Shown piece after piece: positions 56,830 to 64,000 of a stretch of 64,000 nucleotides of DNA; position 1 is the stretch's first letter; the number at the start of each line of letters is the position of its first letter. This DNA is from a sulfur-oxidizing endosymbiont of Gigantopelta aegis (lineage in GTDB: Bacteria > Pseudomonadota > Gammaproteobacteria > GRL18): NCBI RefSeq assembly GCF_016097415.1, contig NZ_JAEHGE010000001.1, forward strand, positions 4,149,897-4,213,896, written 5' to 3'. The position numbers were made by a program, and so were the translations under genes. The notes under the pieces are model-generated. The model worked only from the letters and a program-made list of their open reading frames with translations, was not told the origin of the DNA and searched no databases.

Positions 56830-58326
56830 ATGATAGAAAACCGACAACTCGAAACTTTTATAAAAAAAGCAGATATTGCCGCCCTCCCGGTTTTACCTCA
56901 TACCCTTCAGGCATTAAAAGCAGCCTTAGAAAAACCCAGTTTTAATTATACTCATCTGGATAATATCATCCAATATGATCCTGCCTGCATGATTAACCTG
57001 CTAGCCTATGCTAATAGAGAAATGAATAATGATTTTGACAAAGAAATCAGCCGCGTGGAGCATGCCGCGATGTTTCTTGGCATGGAAAGATTGGAACAGT
57101 TTATAGAAAATGTCAACTCACTCTACCGTGTCAAAGATATAAAAGTCGCTGATAAATTAGCCCGCCTGCTACATCGAGGTGTACACGCAGCCTATCAGGC
57201 ACAAGGTTTTGCACAATTAATTGATGATTCATCAGTTGATGAGATTTATACCAGTACCTTAGTCACTCCCATTTCAGAATTACTCTGCTGGTATCTTGAC
57301 CCCATTAAGGCACAAACAGTAGAATTATTAGTTTATAAACAACAAAAGCCGTATGAAGAAGCACAACGAGAAATCTTTGGTTTCAGTTATCATGAACTCG
57401 CAGAAAGCTTAACGCACCAATGGAAAATCCCCCATTTATTCTTGCAACGACAAGAAATGCAAGATCTGGAAAGTGCATCAAAAACAATTAAATGTATGTA
57501 TCTGGCGGAAAAACTCAGTATTATTGCAGAACAAGGCTGGTATTATGATGATATGTATGAGCACATCAGTCTTTGCGCGAATGAATTTCATTATAGTGAA
57601 GCGCGCATTGCCAAAGAAGTGCATTCTACCGCTGTTTACATGGCTTATAACGCAGAAGAATTTTTTCCCGTGCAAAGCACTTGCGCTTATCTTGCCTTAT
57701 TGCCAGGCAAAGTACCTTATAGTCAAATCATAGCCATTGAAGACAAAAAGCCCGTTGTTAAGAAAAAACCAGCAGTTATTAGTAAGGTAGCGGTAGAAGA
57801 AAAAACCGAAACAACAAAATCACCTCAAGTGCCAAGCATCAATTTGATACACTCCGCTAATGACTTCCCTTCTCTGATTCGGATTACTATGGATGCTTTT
57901 TTTGAAACGAAATTTTTTAGCCGTGTTGGCTTCATGATGCTCAGCAAGGATAAAAAGCACCTCCAGTTTCGTAGTCTCAGGGGAAAGGATAATAAAAAAT
58001 TAACACAAAGTATACTGCCCACAAAGCCCGACAATTTATTCTCAAAATTATTAGTCAAACCACAAACAATCTTTATCAATACTCTCAATTACAATAAATT
58101 CTCACCCATCATTAACCAGACCATGAAAGATATGCTTGAAGTAGAAGAATTTATTGCCAAGTCTATCCATGTTAATGCCAAGCCCATTGGTTTATTTTAT
58201 ATGGATAAATATCGTGGCAGTGATAAGGATGAAGCTCAGTCAAATCCACCGATGGCAGTAGAAGATTTTAATCAGATGAAAAAAATTGCGGCATTATTTG
58301 ATAAGCAATTAAAGGCCATTCATTAA
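56830..58326 (+). CDS. HDOD-domain protein with C-terminal GAF-like region
   Basis: From ATG 56830 the protein has 498 residues. The N-terminal half is an HDOD domain (LPVLPHTLQALKAALEKPSF, NIIQYDPACMINLLAYANRE, HAAMFLGMERLEQFIENV), a fold found in signalling proteins related to HD phosphohydrolases but lacking the catalytic set. A Lys-rich linker near residue 310 is followed by a GAF-like domain (FFSRVGFMMLSKDKKHLQFR, KPIGLFYMDKYRG). An upstream extension to 56767 is unlikely. Regulatory role is inferred. Confidence 0.75.
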   Translation: MIENRQLETFIKKADIAALPVLPHTLQALKAALEKPSFNYTHLDNIIQYDPACMINLLAYANREMNNDFDKEISRVEHAAMFLGMERLEQFIENVNSLYRVKDIKVADKLARLLHRGVHAAYQAQGFAQLIDDSSVDEIYTSTLVTPISELLCWYLDPIKAQTVELLVYKQQKPYEEAQREIFGFSYHELAESLTHQWKIPHLFLQRQEMQDLESASKTIKCMYLAEKLSIIAEQGWYYDDMYEHISLCANEFHYSEARIAKEVHSTAVYMAYNAEEFFPVQSTCAYLALLPGKVPYSQIIAIEDKKPVVKKKPAVISKVAVEEKTETTKSPQVPSINLIHSANDFPSLIRITMDAFFETKFFSRVGFMMLSKDKKHLQFRSLRGKDNKKLTQSILPTKPDNLFSKLLVKPQTIFINTLNYNKFSPIINQTMKDMLEVEEFIAKSIHVNAKPIGLFYMDKYRGSDKDEAQSNPPMAVEDFNQMKKIAALFDKQLKAIH

Positions 58327-58337
58327 GCCCACTTCAA

Positions 58338-58513
58338 CCTAAAATAATCAGTTGAATCGTAGCGAGAGCGACTTAGGTGCTGAAGATTAAGGGTTTTACA
58401 GGTTGTTTTGGCTTTATTCGTAGTCACCCTACGGGTGAAGTCAAAATGTTCTGGAAAATCCTTAAGATTCAGTGCATAAGGCGGTCGCAGTAGGTTCAAC
58501 TGATTTTTTTAGG
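58338..58513 (+). mobile_element. MITE-R copy 4
   Basis: A 176-bp copy with termini CCTAAAATAATCAGTTGAAT and TGATTTTTTTAGG flanked by the 5-bp duplication TTCAA (58333-58337 and 58514-58518). It lies 12 bp after the HDOD stop codon. Confidence 0.92.
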
Positions 58514-58655
58514 TTCAATAACATAAAGAAGTGAATGAGTACTAGTACAAAACTTGTAGCTAATAGAAAAAAGCTTCATTCCAAAAGACTTAAAACAAAG
58601 CTACTTAACTTGATTTCTGAATAATAATTAACGGTATTATTTAGTTTGTACTATT

Positions 58656-58752
58656 GTGATGCGCTTCGTTCCTCAGCAGCATCCTACTGTTCTACAATAA
58701 ATCACTTGCATACAACAAGCGTAGGGTGCTGCTGAGGAACGAAGCGCACCAC
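58656..58752. repeat. Palindromic repeat PAL-B, copy 2
   Basis: Arms of 32 bp (58656-58687 and 58721-58752) match at 30 of 32 positions around a 33-bp loop. The arm sequence is related to the palindrome at 4925-5007. It stands between MITE-R copy 4 and recR; the rest of the 58514-58793 gap shows nothing else recognisable. Confidence 0.8.
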
Positions 58753-58793
58753 TATTAAGTTAACTTGCTCGTATGTATTATCCAGAATTCAGG

Positions 58794-59393
58794 TTACTGA
58801 AATTCCTGACGACCATTAAAGGCATGGCCTAGTGTTGAGCCATCAATATATTCCAGCTCACCACCTAAGGGCACTCCATGGGCAATGCGACTAATTTTTT
58901 GCACATGGGGTTTCAATATTTCTACCAGATAATGTGCGGTGGCCTCACCTTCAACTGTGGTATTGGTTGCCAGAATGACTTCATTAATGTCTTCGCTTTG
59001 CACTCGCTGTTGCAAGGTATCAAGGTGCAGTTCTTGTGGGCCAATACCATCCAAGGGTGATAAATGTCCCATCAGAACGAAGTATGTCCCTTGGTAGGAA
59101 GCGGATTGTTCAATGGCATAGACATCGGAAGGGTTTTCTACCACGCAGAGGGTTTGCCGATCACGTTTGACTGACTGGCAAATATCACAATATTCATATT
59201 CAGTCAGAATACGACAGCTTTGACAATGCCCGACCTGCTCTGCCGCCTGACTTAAGGCATGGGATAATTTCCTCGCGCCTCTCCTATCACGTTCGAGCAA
59301 ATGATAAGCCATACGTTGTGCGGATTTTGCTCCCACTCCGGGTAAACAACGTAAGCTTTCGATAAGCTGCTTAATCAGAGGGGAATGTGCCAT
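58794..59393 (-). CDS. recR: Recombination mediator RecR
   Basis: A 199-residue protein. It has the N-terminal helix-hairpin-helix ([20 protein letters not shown]), the zinc finger ([16 protein letters not shown]), the Toprim domain ([42 protein letters not shown]) and the terminal GLE-type segment. RecR acts with RecF and RecO to load RecA. It is last in the dnaX-ybaB-recR order. Confidence 0.95.
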   Translation of the reverse strand: MAHSPLIKQLIESLRCLPGVGAKSAQRMAYHLLERDRRGARKLSHALSQAAEQVGHCQSCRILTEYEYCDICQSVKRDRQTLCVVENPSDVYAIEQSASYQGTYFVLMGHLSPLDGIGPQELHLDTLQQRVQSEDINEVILATNTTVEGEATAHYLVEILKPHVQKISRIAHGVPLGGELEYIDGSTLGHAFNGRQEFQ

Positions 59394-59441
59394 AGGGTAT
59401 TATCCGGATAGAATACGTGTGTGATATTTTAATATTAATGC

Positions 59442-59762
59442 TTAGAACGGTAATTTAAAACCCGGTGGTAAATTTAAACCATCCGTCATACCGGACATTT
59501 TACTTTTAGATTCTTTTTCTATTTGACGTACCGCATCATTCACTGCAGCGGCCACTAAATCTTCTAGCATTTCTTTATCATCCATCACGCTATCATCAAT
59601 GCTCACACGACGAATATCATGACGACCGGTCATCACCACTGTTACCATACCACCACCGGCTTGACCATTAACTTCCATATTAGCTAATTCGGCCTGCGAT
59701 TTTTGCATGTCTTCCTGCATTTTCTGAGCTTGTTTCATTAAGCCGCCTAAACCACCTTTCAT
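59442..59762 (-). CDS. ybaB: YbaB/EbfC nucleoid-associated protein
   Basis: A 106-residue protein, the usual length, with [40 protein letters not shown] and [18 protein letters not shown]. YbaB forms a dimer that binds DNA. It sits between dnaX and recR, the conserved arrangement in gammaproteobacteria. Confidence 0.95.
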   Translation of the reverse strand: MKGGLGGLMKQAQKMQEDMQKSQAELANMEVNGQAGGGMVTVVMTGRHDIRRVSIDDSVMDDKEMLEDLVAAAVNDAVRQIEKESKSKMSGMTDGLNLPPGFKLPF

Positions 59763-59777
59763 ATTACTTCCTCTTGT

Positions 59778-61925
59778 CTAATTTTTAATCGGTTTTATGG
59801 ATTCTTTACGTACTTTGGCATTAAAAGCATTTACAATTAATTGTACTTTGGGATCATCCATAATAGATTCAACCGCTTCTTGCTGTAATACTTCAGCCTC
59901 ATAAATTTCCCGTCGTCTGGGTGTATTCTGCTGTTCATGTACAGGGATCTCACACTCTTTGATGATTATCTTCAATGGTATACTAAACAATGGCTGCAAG
60001 ATATCGAGTAAGCGTGTTTTGATTTTATCATTGAGCAAATGTTTGTGCATGGAATCCAGTAACAGCTCAAATATTTGCTCACCTTCTACTATGCTTTTAT
60101 TGACCATAGCACTATGTTTGGCCAATTGCTGCTCCAGGCCATTGAGTTCAGAGCGATTGATAAGATCGTGCCAATAGTCAGCCAAGCCTGTTGTGTTAGG
60201 CTGTTCACAAGGGATTTTTTGCTCAGTTTTTACTGCGTTTTTTTCGCTATTTACATCTTGATAAATTTGAGTTTCAGGATTTACTTTGTCCTTTAAAGTG
60301 TCATTGTTTACGTCTTTAAATAATGGCACAACGGCTGCCAATGGTGGCTTTTTTTGCTCTAATGTAGGGCTAGGCTTAGTCTTTGGCTCTCGTACTGTAT
60401 GTACTTGTGCTGAGCTATTGACTGAATTATATTGGTCGTTAGAAGGCGCTATTTCTTCTAAATGGTTTTCTAAATGTCCCGCTTGCTCATAGTGTTCTTG
60501 AAAAGCATTATCTTCAGCCTGACCATTATCGTTATAAGCATCTATCGGGGGTAGCTCATAATCTGTCACATTATCTTGTACAGGTGCCGTAGAAGGCACT
60601 ATGCTGCTATCCTTTTGAGTACTATTCTTTTGAGTGATATCTTTTACAGCTTTAGGCATTTGTGAAACGGCCTGAACAGCTTGTTTGGGCTGTTCAACAG
60701 CAGAAAGTTGCTGACTCACTGACGCTTGAGGGATTTTCTTTTCTGTAGCCTGAATGGCTGGTGCTATTTTATTGACTGATTTAGAGGATTTTTTTTTAAG
60801 TTGACGGCTATTACCATCGTCACTCTCATCACTAGCACCACCCGTCGGCTTAAAAGCCAACATGCGTAATAAAATCATTTCAAAGCCACTCTGTGGTTGG
60901 GGTGAATAAGGTAAATCTTTGCGACCATTGAGCGCAATTTGATAATACAATTGGATGTCTTCTGCACTAATAGCTTGTGCCAGTTGTGCAATTGATTGTT
61001 GATCGCCCAAACTATCATCAATGGCATCGGGCACCATTTGATAGAGGGCAATACGCTGTAGAGTGCTGATCAGTTCAGACAAGATAGTATTCACATCAAT
61101 ACCCTGACTACTGAGTAGACGACTGTCTTCGATCAGAGTTTTACCATCATCATTAGCCAAAGCAATAAGCAATTCAAAAATACGAGCTTTTTGCACACTG
61201 CCCAGCATGGCTTCAACATCAGGCAGATTAGGCTTGCCATCACTATATGCAATGGCTTGATCCAGCAAGCTGAGGGCATCACGCATTGAACCATCGGCAG
61301 CAATGGCCAAGGGTTTCAAGACATTACTTTCATAGGAAATATTTTCTGCATTGAGGACCAATGCCAATTGTTGTTCTATCTGTTCGATAGTCAAACTTTT
61401 CAAATTGAATTGTAAGCAACGGGATAAAATAGTCACCGGCAATTTCTGAGGATCGGTCGTTGCTAAGAGAAATTTAACATGTGGTGGTGGCTCTTCAAGG
61501 GTCTTAAGCAAAGCATTGAAACTATGCCCAGAAAGCATGTGTACTTCATCGATCAGATAAATCTTAAAACGTCCCCGTGTGGGTGCATATTGAACATTAT
61601 CTAATAATTCGCGCGTATCTTCTACTTTGGTACGTGAGGCTGCATCGACTTCAATTAAATCAACAAAACGCCCTTCATCAATTTCCTGACAAGCGGCACA
61701 TTTACCACAGGGGTTTGGACTAATACCCTGCTCACAATTCAGTGCCTTAGCCAGCACACGTGCCACGGTGGTTTTACCCACACCGCGAGTACCGGTAAAA
61801 AGGTAGGCATGATGTAAACGCTCACTTTGTAAAGCGTTACTGAGCGCTTTAAGAACATGCTCCTGCCCCATCATGGTGGTGAATGTTTTTGGACGGTACT
61901 TGCGAGCCAGAACCTGATATTTCAT
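59778..61925 (-). CDS. dnaX: DNA polymerase III tau (gamma) subunit
   Basis: A 715-residue clamp-loader ATPase. Motifs are YLFTGTRGVGKTTVARVLAK (Walker A), a four-Cys zinc module (CEQGISPNPCGKCAACQE), IYLIDEVHMLSGHSFNALLK (Walker B), and LLATTDPQKLPVTILSRCLQ (sensor 1 and SRC). Domain III ends near residue 365, followed by a long low-complexity linker and a C-terminal tau region. A run of nine A at 60789-60797 (codons 377-379) lies just after domain III, where a slip would produce a gamma-like short form. Confidence 0.95.
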   Translation of the reverse strand: MKYQVLARKYRPKTFTTMMGQEHVLKALSNALQSERLHHAYLFTGTRGVGKTTVARVLAKALNCEQGISPNPCGKCAACQEIDEGRFVDLIEVDAASRTKVEDTRELLDNVQYAPTRGRFKIYLIDEVHMLSGHSFNALLKTLEEPPPHVKFLLATTDPQKLPVTILSRCLQFNLKSLTIEQIEQQLALVLNAENISYESNVLKPLAIAADGSMRDALSLLDQAIAYSDGKPNLPDVEAMLGSVQKARIFELLIALANDDGKTLIEDSRLLSSQGIDVNTILSELISTLQRIALYQMVPDAIDDSLGDQQSIAQLAQAISAEDIQLYYQIALNGRKDLPYSPQPQSGFEMILLRMLAFKPTGGASDESDDGNSRQLKKKSSKSVNKIAPAIQATEKKIPQASVSQQLSAVEQPKQAVQAVSQMPKAVKDITQKNSTQKDSSIVPSTAPVQDNVTDYELPPIDAYNDNGQAEDNAFQEHYEQAGHLENHLEEIAPSNDQYNSVNSSAQVHTVREPKTKPSPTLEQKKPPLAAVVPLFKDVNNDTLKDKVNPETQIYQDVNSEKNAVKTEQKIPCEQPNTTGLADYWHDLINRSELNGLEQQLAKHSAMVNKSIVEGEQIFELLLDSMHKHLLNDKIKTRLLDILQPLFSIPLKIIIKECEIPVHEQQNTPRRREIYEAEVLQQEAVESIMDDPKVQLIVNAFNAKVRKESIKPIKN

Positions 61926-62132
61926 ATAAGCCCATATTTTAAAAAAAGTTAAATAAAAAGTAAAAAAGAATTAATAAAAAGTTAAAAAATGGATTAAATA
62001 ATGGTTTTTATGGGAAATCAGTATACATGAAATTATCAGACTGCTCCAGATGAACAGCAAAGGAAAAAGGAAAATGGTGATTGAGAAATTGTAATATGGA
62101 TTTTAAATAAGACGAGTGCTTAAAATATATAG

Positions 62133-62232
62133 ACCCTGCCAGCCACACCCCGGCACATGAGTCGGCCGCTACAGTTGCTTCCTTCCGGATCTGGCTGGGT
62201 TTACGGCCTATCATTGCGAGGGGACCGGCAGA
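62133..62232 (-). ncRNA. ffs: 4.5S signal recognition particle RNA
   Basis: On the minus strand the sequence folds as a long hairpin whose apical part holds the conserved SRP helix 8 elements AGATCCGGAAGGAAGCAAC and the returning strand GTGCCGGGGTGTGGCTGGCA, very close to the E. coli 4.5S RNA. Position upstream of dnaX is also conserved. Ends are set by the pairing TGCCGGTCCC/GGCAGGG and are approximate. The flanking stretch 61926-62130 is AT-rich with no gene seen. Confidence 0.9.
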
Positions 62233-62347
62233 GAGCGCGCATTATAACCTGAAATTTACAAAGGATGCTACTGTATTTGGCTAAATTTCTAGTGTTTTTT
62301 TAAAATAATGAAGATTGCTTTATTTTAATGAAAAGCACAGTAAAAAC

Positions 62348-62821
62348 TTAGTGAAAACGCCAGGGTCTTGATGGCGATGAATCCGTTTGATAAACCCGAA
62401 TGCCTTCGGTTTTATTGGCTTTTTTCTCTAATTCTAATAGTTCAAATAAGTCTTCAATCTGACGTCTAAAGGCTTCTTCTTCCTGATTCGATGGCAAACG
62501 ATCAGTATTGTGATGATTGATTTTTATTTGCTCACCACCGACATAGGCTGTAATGTCCATTTCATCAGTATCAGAACGTTCGTCAGGTTCAAGACTGTCA
62601 TAAGGTTCAAGACTGTCATAAGGTTCAAGACTGTCATAAGATTCAAGACGAGTCTGCTTCTTAAGGCGTTTTTTAAGGTTGCGTTCAATCAATTCATTTG
62701 ACTGTGACTCACTAAAGAGAGAACTGGACAGTGAAATTTCTGGTGTCACAATTTCATCAAGAGAATCTATTTCTTCCAAAAAATCCCAATCTTCAGGATT
62801 GTAATCAATTTTTTTGCCCAT
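62348..62821 (-). CDS. Acidic hypothetical protein with YDSLEP repeats
   Basis: A 157-residue, strongly acidic, probably soluble protein with no signal peptide or recognised domain. Near the middle it holds three tandem copies of YDSLEP encoded by an 18-bp repeat (SYDSLEPYDSLEPYDSLEP), a substrate for slippage. The C-terminal segment IRVYQTDSSPSRPWRFH is basic. I do not recognise a family. Confidence 0.6.
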   Translation of the reverse strand: MGKKIDYNPEDWDFLEEIDSLDEIVTPEISLSSSLFSESQSNELIERNLKKRLKKQTRLESYDSLEPYDSLEPYDSLEPDERSDTDEMDITAYVGGEQIKINHHNTDRLPSNQEEEAFRRQIEDLFELLELEKKANKTEGIRVYQTDSSPSRPWRFH

Positions 62822-62893
62822 TTAGCACCTATGACACGGATAAACATTTATATTCACTGATATTCTCACATAAGAAAAATGATATTTCAAGCC

Positions 62894-62929
62894 CATAAAA
62901 AAGAGGCCTTTAAAGACCTCTTTTTTATG
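62894..62929 (-). terminator. Rho-independent terminator
   Basis: A perfect hairpin with AAAAAAGAGG and CCTCTTTTTT arms around GCCTTTAAAGA, ending in a T run on either strand. It lies just after the surface protein gene on the minus strand, which it most likely terminates. Confidence 0.85.
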
Positions 62930-62965
62930 CTTTGATGCTCCCTACATTAAACCTAAAATTTTAGG

Positions 62966-64000
62966 TTAAAATAATCCCAACAAGTTCTTTTCATCATTGG
63001 TTTCCGCTGATTCAAGAATGACATAAACAGGTTGATCCGATTGAATGTATTGACCCGCATCCAGATTTGAGCCATTGTCAGCACTGCCAAAATAAGCCTT
63101 ACCCGGTAGCAAACCCGTGGCAGTTATTGTTGGCGTACAGGTTTGACTGTCAACGATAACACCCGAGGTATCATACAGGTCAATTTTGGCTTGTTGCTTA
63201 CACGCCACGGCAAGGTACTGGCTATTAATCGGCAAGCCAAAGGTTCTGGCAAAATACTCTATGCCAAAAAAGGCCGTTGCTTCAATACCGTCTCTATCTG
63301 CGCCTTGAATCGCAGCAATGGGTTTGTCAGCAACTAGACGTAAGGCACTGCCCTTGCCCTGTTGTAGCAGGCTACCATTTCCGGAATGCATATATCGACC
63401 TCCGGCATTGAGCACTATTGATTTCTCACTACCATCACTGGCATAAATTGTAATGCTGGTATTGTCTTCTAATGCACCAATGATCACTAAGCGACTAAAG
63501 ATACCAAATATTTCCTTACTGGCGGGCGGTACAGTATAAGTATCCGCCAAATAACCCGAATAATACTGTGCAGCATGGCTGATCATCACCGGTAAATCCG
63601 ATCGGATTATAGCCGATAAGGTATTTTTATCACCACCCTTAATTGTCAGCATTTTACCTCGTGCAATGGTATAGCTTTTACTGACATCCGTCGTCACCAT
63701 CACTTCTGCATCACCATAAGGACTATACACATAGTATTCATGGCGATAGCGAAAATGCGGGATGACAAATTCATAGCCAGCAAAAAAATCAGCCACCGGC
63801 ATATCAGTACCGTCTGCATCATTGGCAAAAGAAACCACTGAATTAGAATTCAACACCGAACCCTGCTTTATTTTAGTATTATCAATATCAACCACTTCAA
63901 ATTTAGCGGGTCTGACATAATTGGCACCGGTAATATAAGTATTATCATTCAAAGCCATCGCTTTTAGATTACCTGTCACCTGATTAGGATTAAGTAAAGC
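62966..64000 (-). CDS. Surface or secreted beta-rich protein, partial (runs off the window)
   Basis: The frame is open to the window edge (the codons before MTGNLKAM continue ALLNPNQV), so the start lies outside. The visible 345 residues are Gly/Ala/Ser/Thr-rich with repeated beta-strand patterns (VLNSNSVVSFANDADGTDMP, HEYYVYSPYGDAEVMVTTD, GGRYMHSGNGSLLQQGKGSA). They are loosely similar to IgGFc-binding-type domains of extracellular proteins. Identity is tentative; a role at the cell surface is likely. Confidence 0.55.
   Translation of the reverse strand, partial: ALLNPNQVTGNLKAMALNDNTYITGANYVRPAKFEVVDIDNTKIKQGSVLNSNSVVSFANDADGTDMPVADFFAGYEFVIPHFRYRHEYYVYSPYGDAEVMVTTDVSKSYTIARGKMLTIKGGDKNTLSAIIRSDLPVMISHAAQYYSGYLADTYTVPPASKEIFGIFSRLVIIGALEDNTSITIYASDGSEKSIVLNAGGRYMHSGNGSLLQQGKGSALRLVADKPIAAIQGADRDGIEATAFFGIEYFARTFGLPINSQYLAVACKQQAKIDLYDTSGVIVDSQTCTPTITATGLLPGKAYFGSADNGSNLDAGQYIQSDQPVYVILESAETNDEKNLLGLF

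Noticed and set aside
62510..62701. Plus-strand frame with repeated RFKTVI peptides
   Set aside because: It is the antisense of the 18-bp repeat in the acidic protein gene at 62348-62821.

Overview
The window reads as the chromosome of an AT-rich gammaproteobacterium. Supporting signs are a recR-ybaB-dnaX block with the 4.5S RNA gene beside it, an orn / Ste24-like protease / cytochrome c / rsgA block, yaeQ, a DUF502 membrane protein, and an XrtA (EpsH/PEP-CTERM type) exopolysaccharide locus. Genus cannot be fixed from sequence alone; no tRNA, 16S/23S rRNA, CRISPR array or prophage was seen.

Layout. (1) 1-10.8 kb: ordinary housekeeping genes (RecQ-type helicase, radical SAM protein, M32 carboxypeptidase, WYL regulator, DUF502, adenine deaminase, periplasmic binding protein, YaeQ, DUF202). 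(2) 10.8-15.5 kb: start of a decayed zone: a membrane gene cut by a MITE, a frameshifted IS4-type transposase, a batD gene broken by a 4-bp repeat expansion, and a secreted-protein gene split by an IS remnant. (3) 15.5-49.3 kb: a very dense, nested accumulation of mobile elements: seven copies or remnants of one IS3-family element (called IS3-A here), three copies plus a fragment of a tnpC-only IS66-family element (IS66-B), one classical IS66, one further IS3 (IS3-B), one IS21, and two MITE families. Between them lie a small acyl-modification cassette (acetyltransferase, AMP ligase, SDR, ACP), the broken XrtA exopolysaccharide locus (FemAB, nucleotide-sugar dehydrogenase, epimerase, AAA ATPase), a tandem hairpin array beside a RAYT remnant, a class III-like nucleotide cyclase that could be a Pycsar-type cyclase, a possible caspase/CHAT-like protease remnant, and several broken toxin-antitoxin modules. 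(4) 49.3-64 kb: ordinary genes again: orn, Ste24-like protease, cytochrome c, rsgA, a periplasmic redox cluster (thioredoxin, gluconate-dehydrogenase-like subunit 3, GMC oxidoreductase), an HDOD protein, recR-ybaB-dnaX-ffs and a partial surface protein.

How it fits together. The flanks are intact and compactly organised; the middle is an insertion and decay hot zone in which almost every cargo gene is interrupted or frameshifted, often at homopolymers or short tandem repeats. Target duplications can be read for many elements (3 bp for IS3-A, 8 bp for both IS66 types, 5 bp for MITE-R, 8 bp for MITE-S), so the order of insertion can be reconstructed. Two palindrome families are shared between the two intact flanks. 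The most notable functional leads are the cyclase next to a truncated downstream gene, the hairpin array beside a RAYT remnant, frameshift signals kept in every IS3-A copy that contains the region, and an A9 tract in dnaX placed where a tau/gamma slippage site would be expected.
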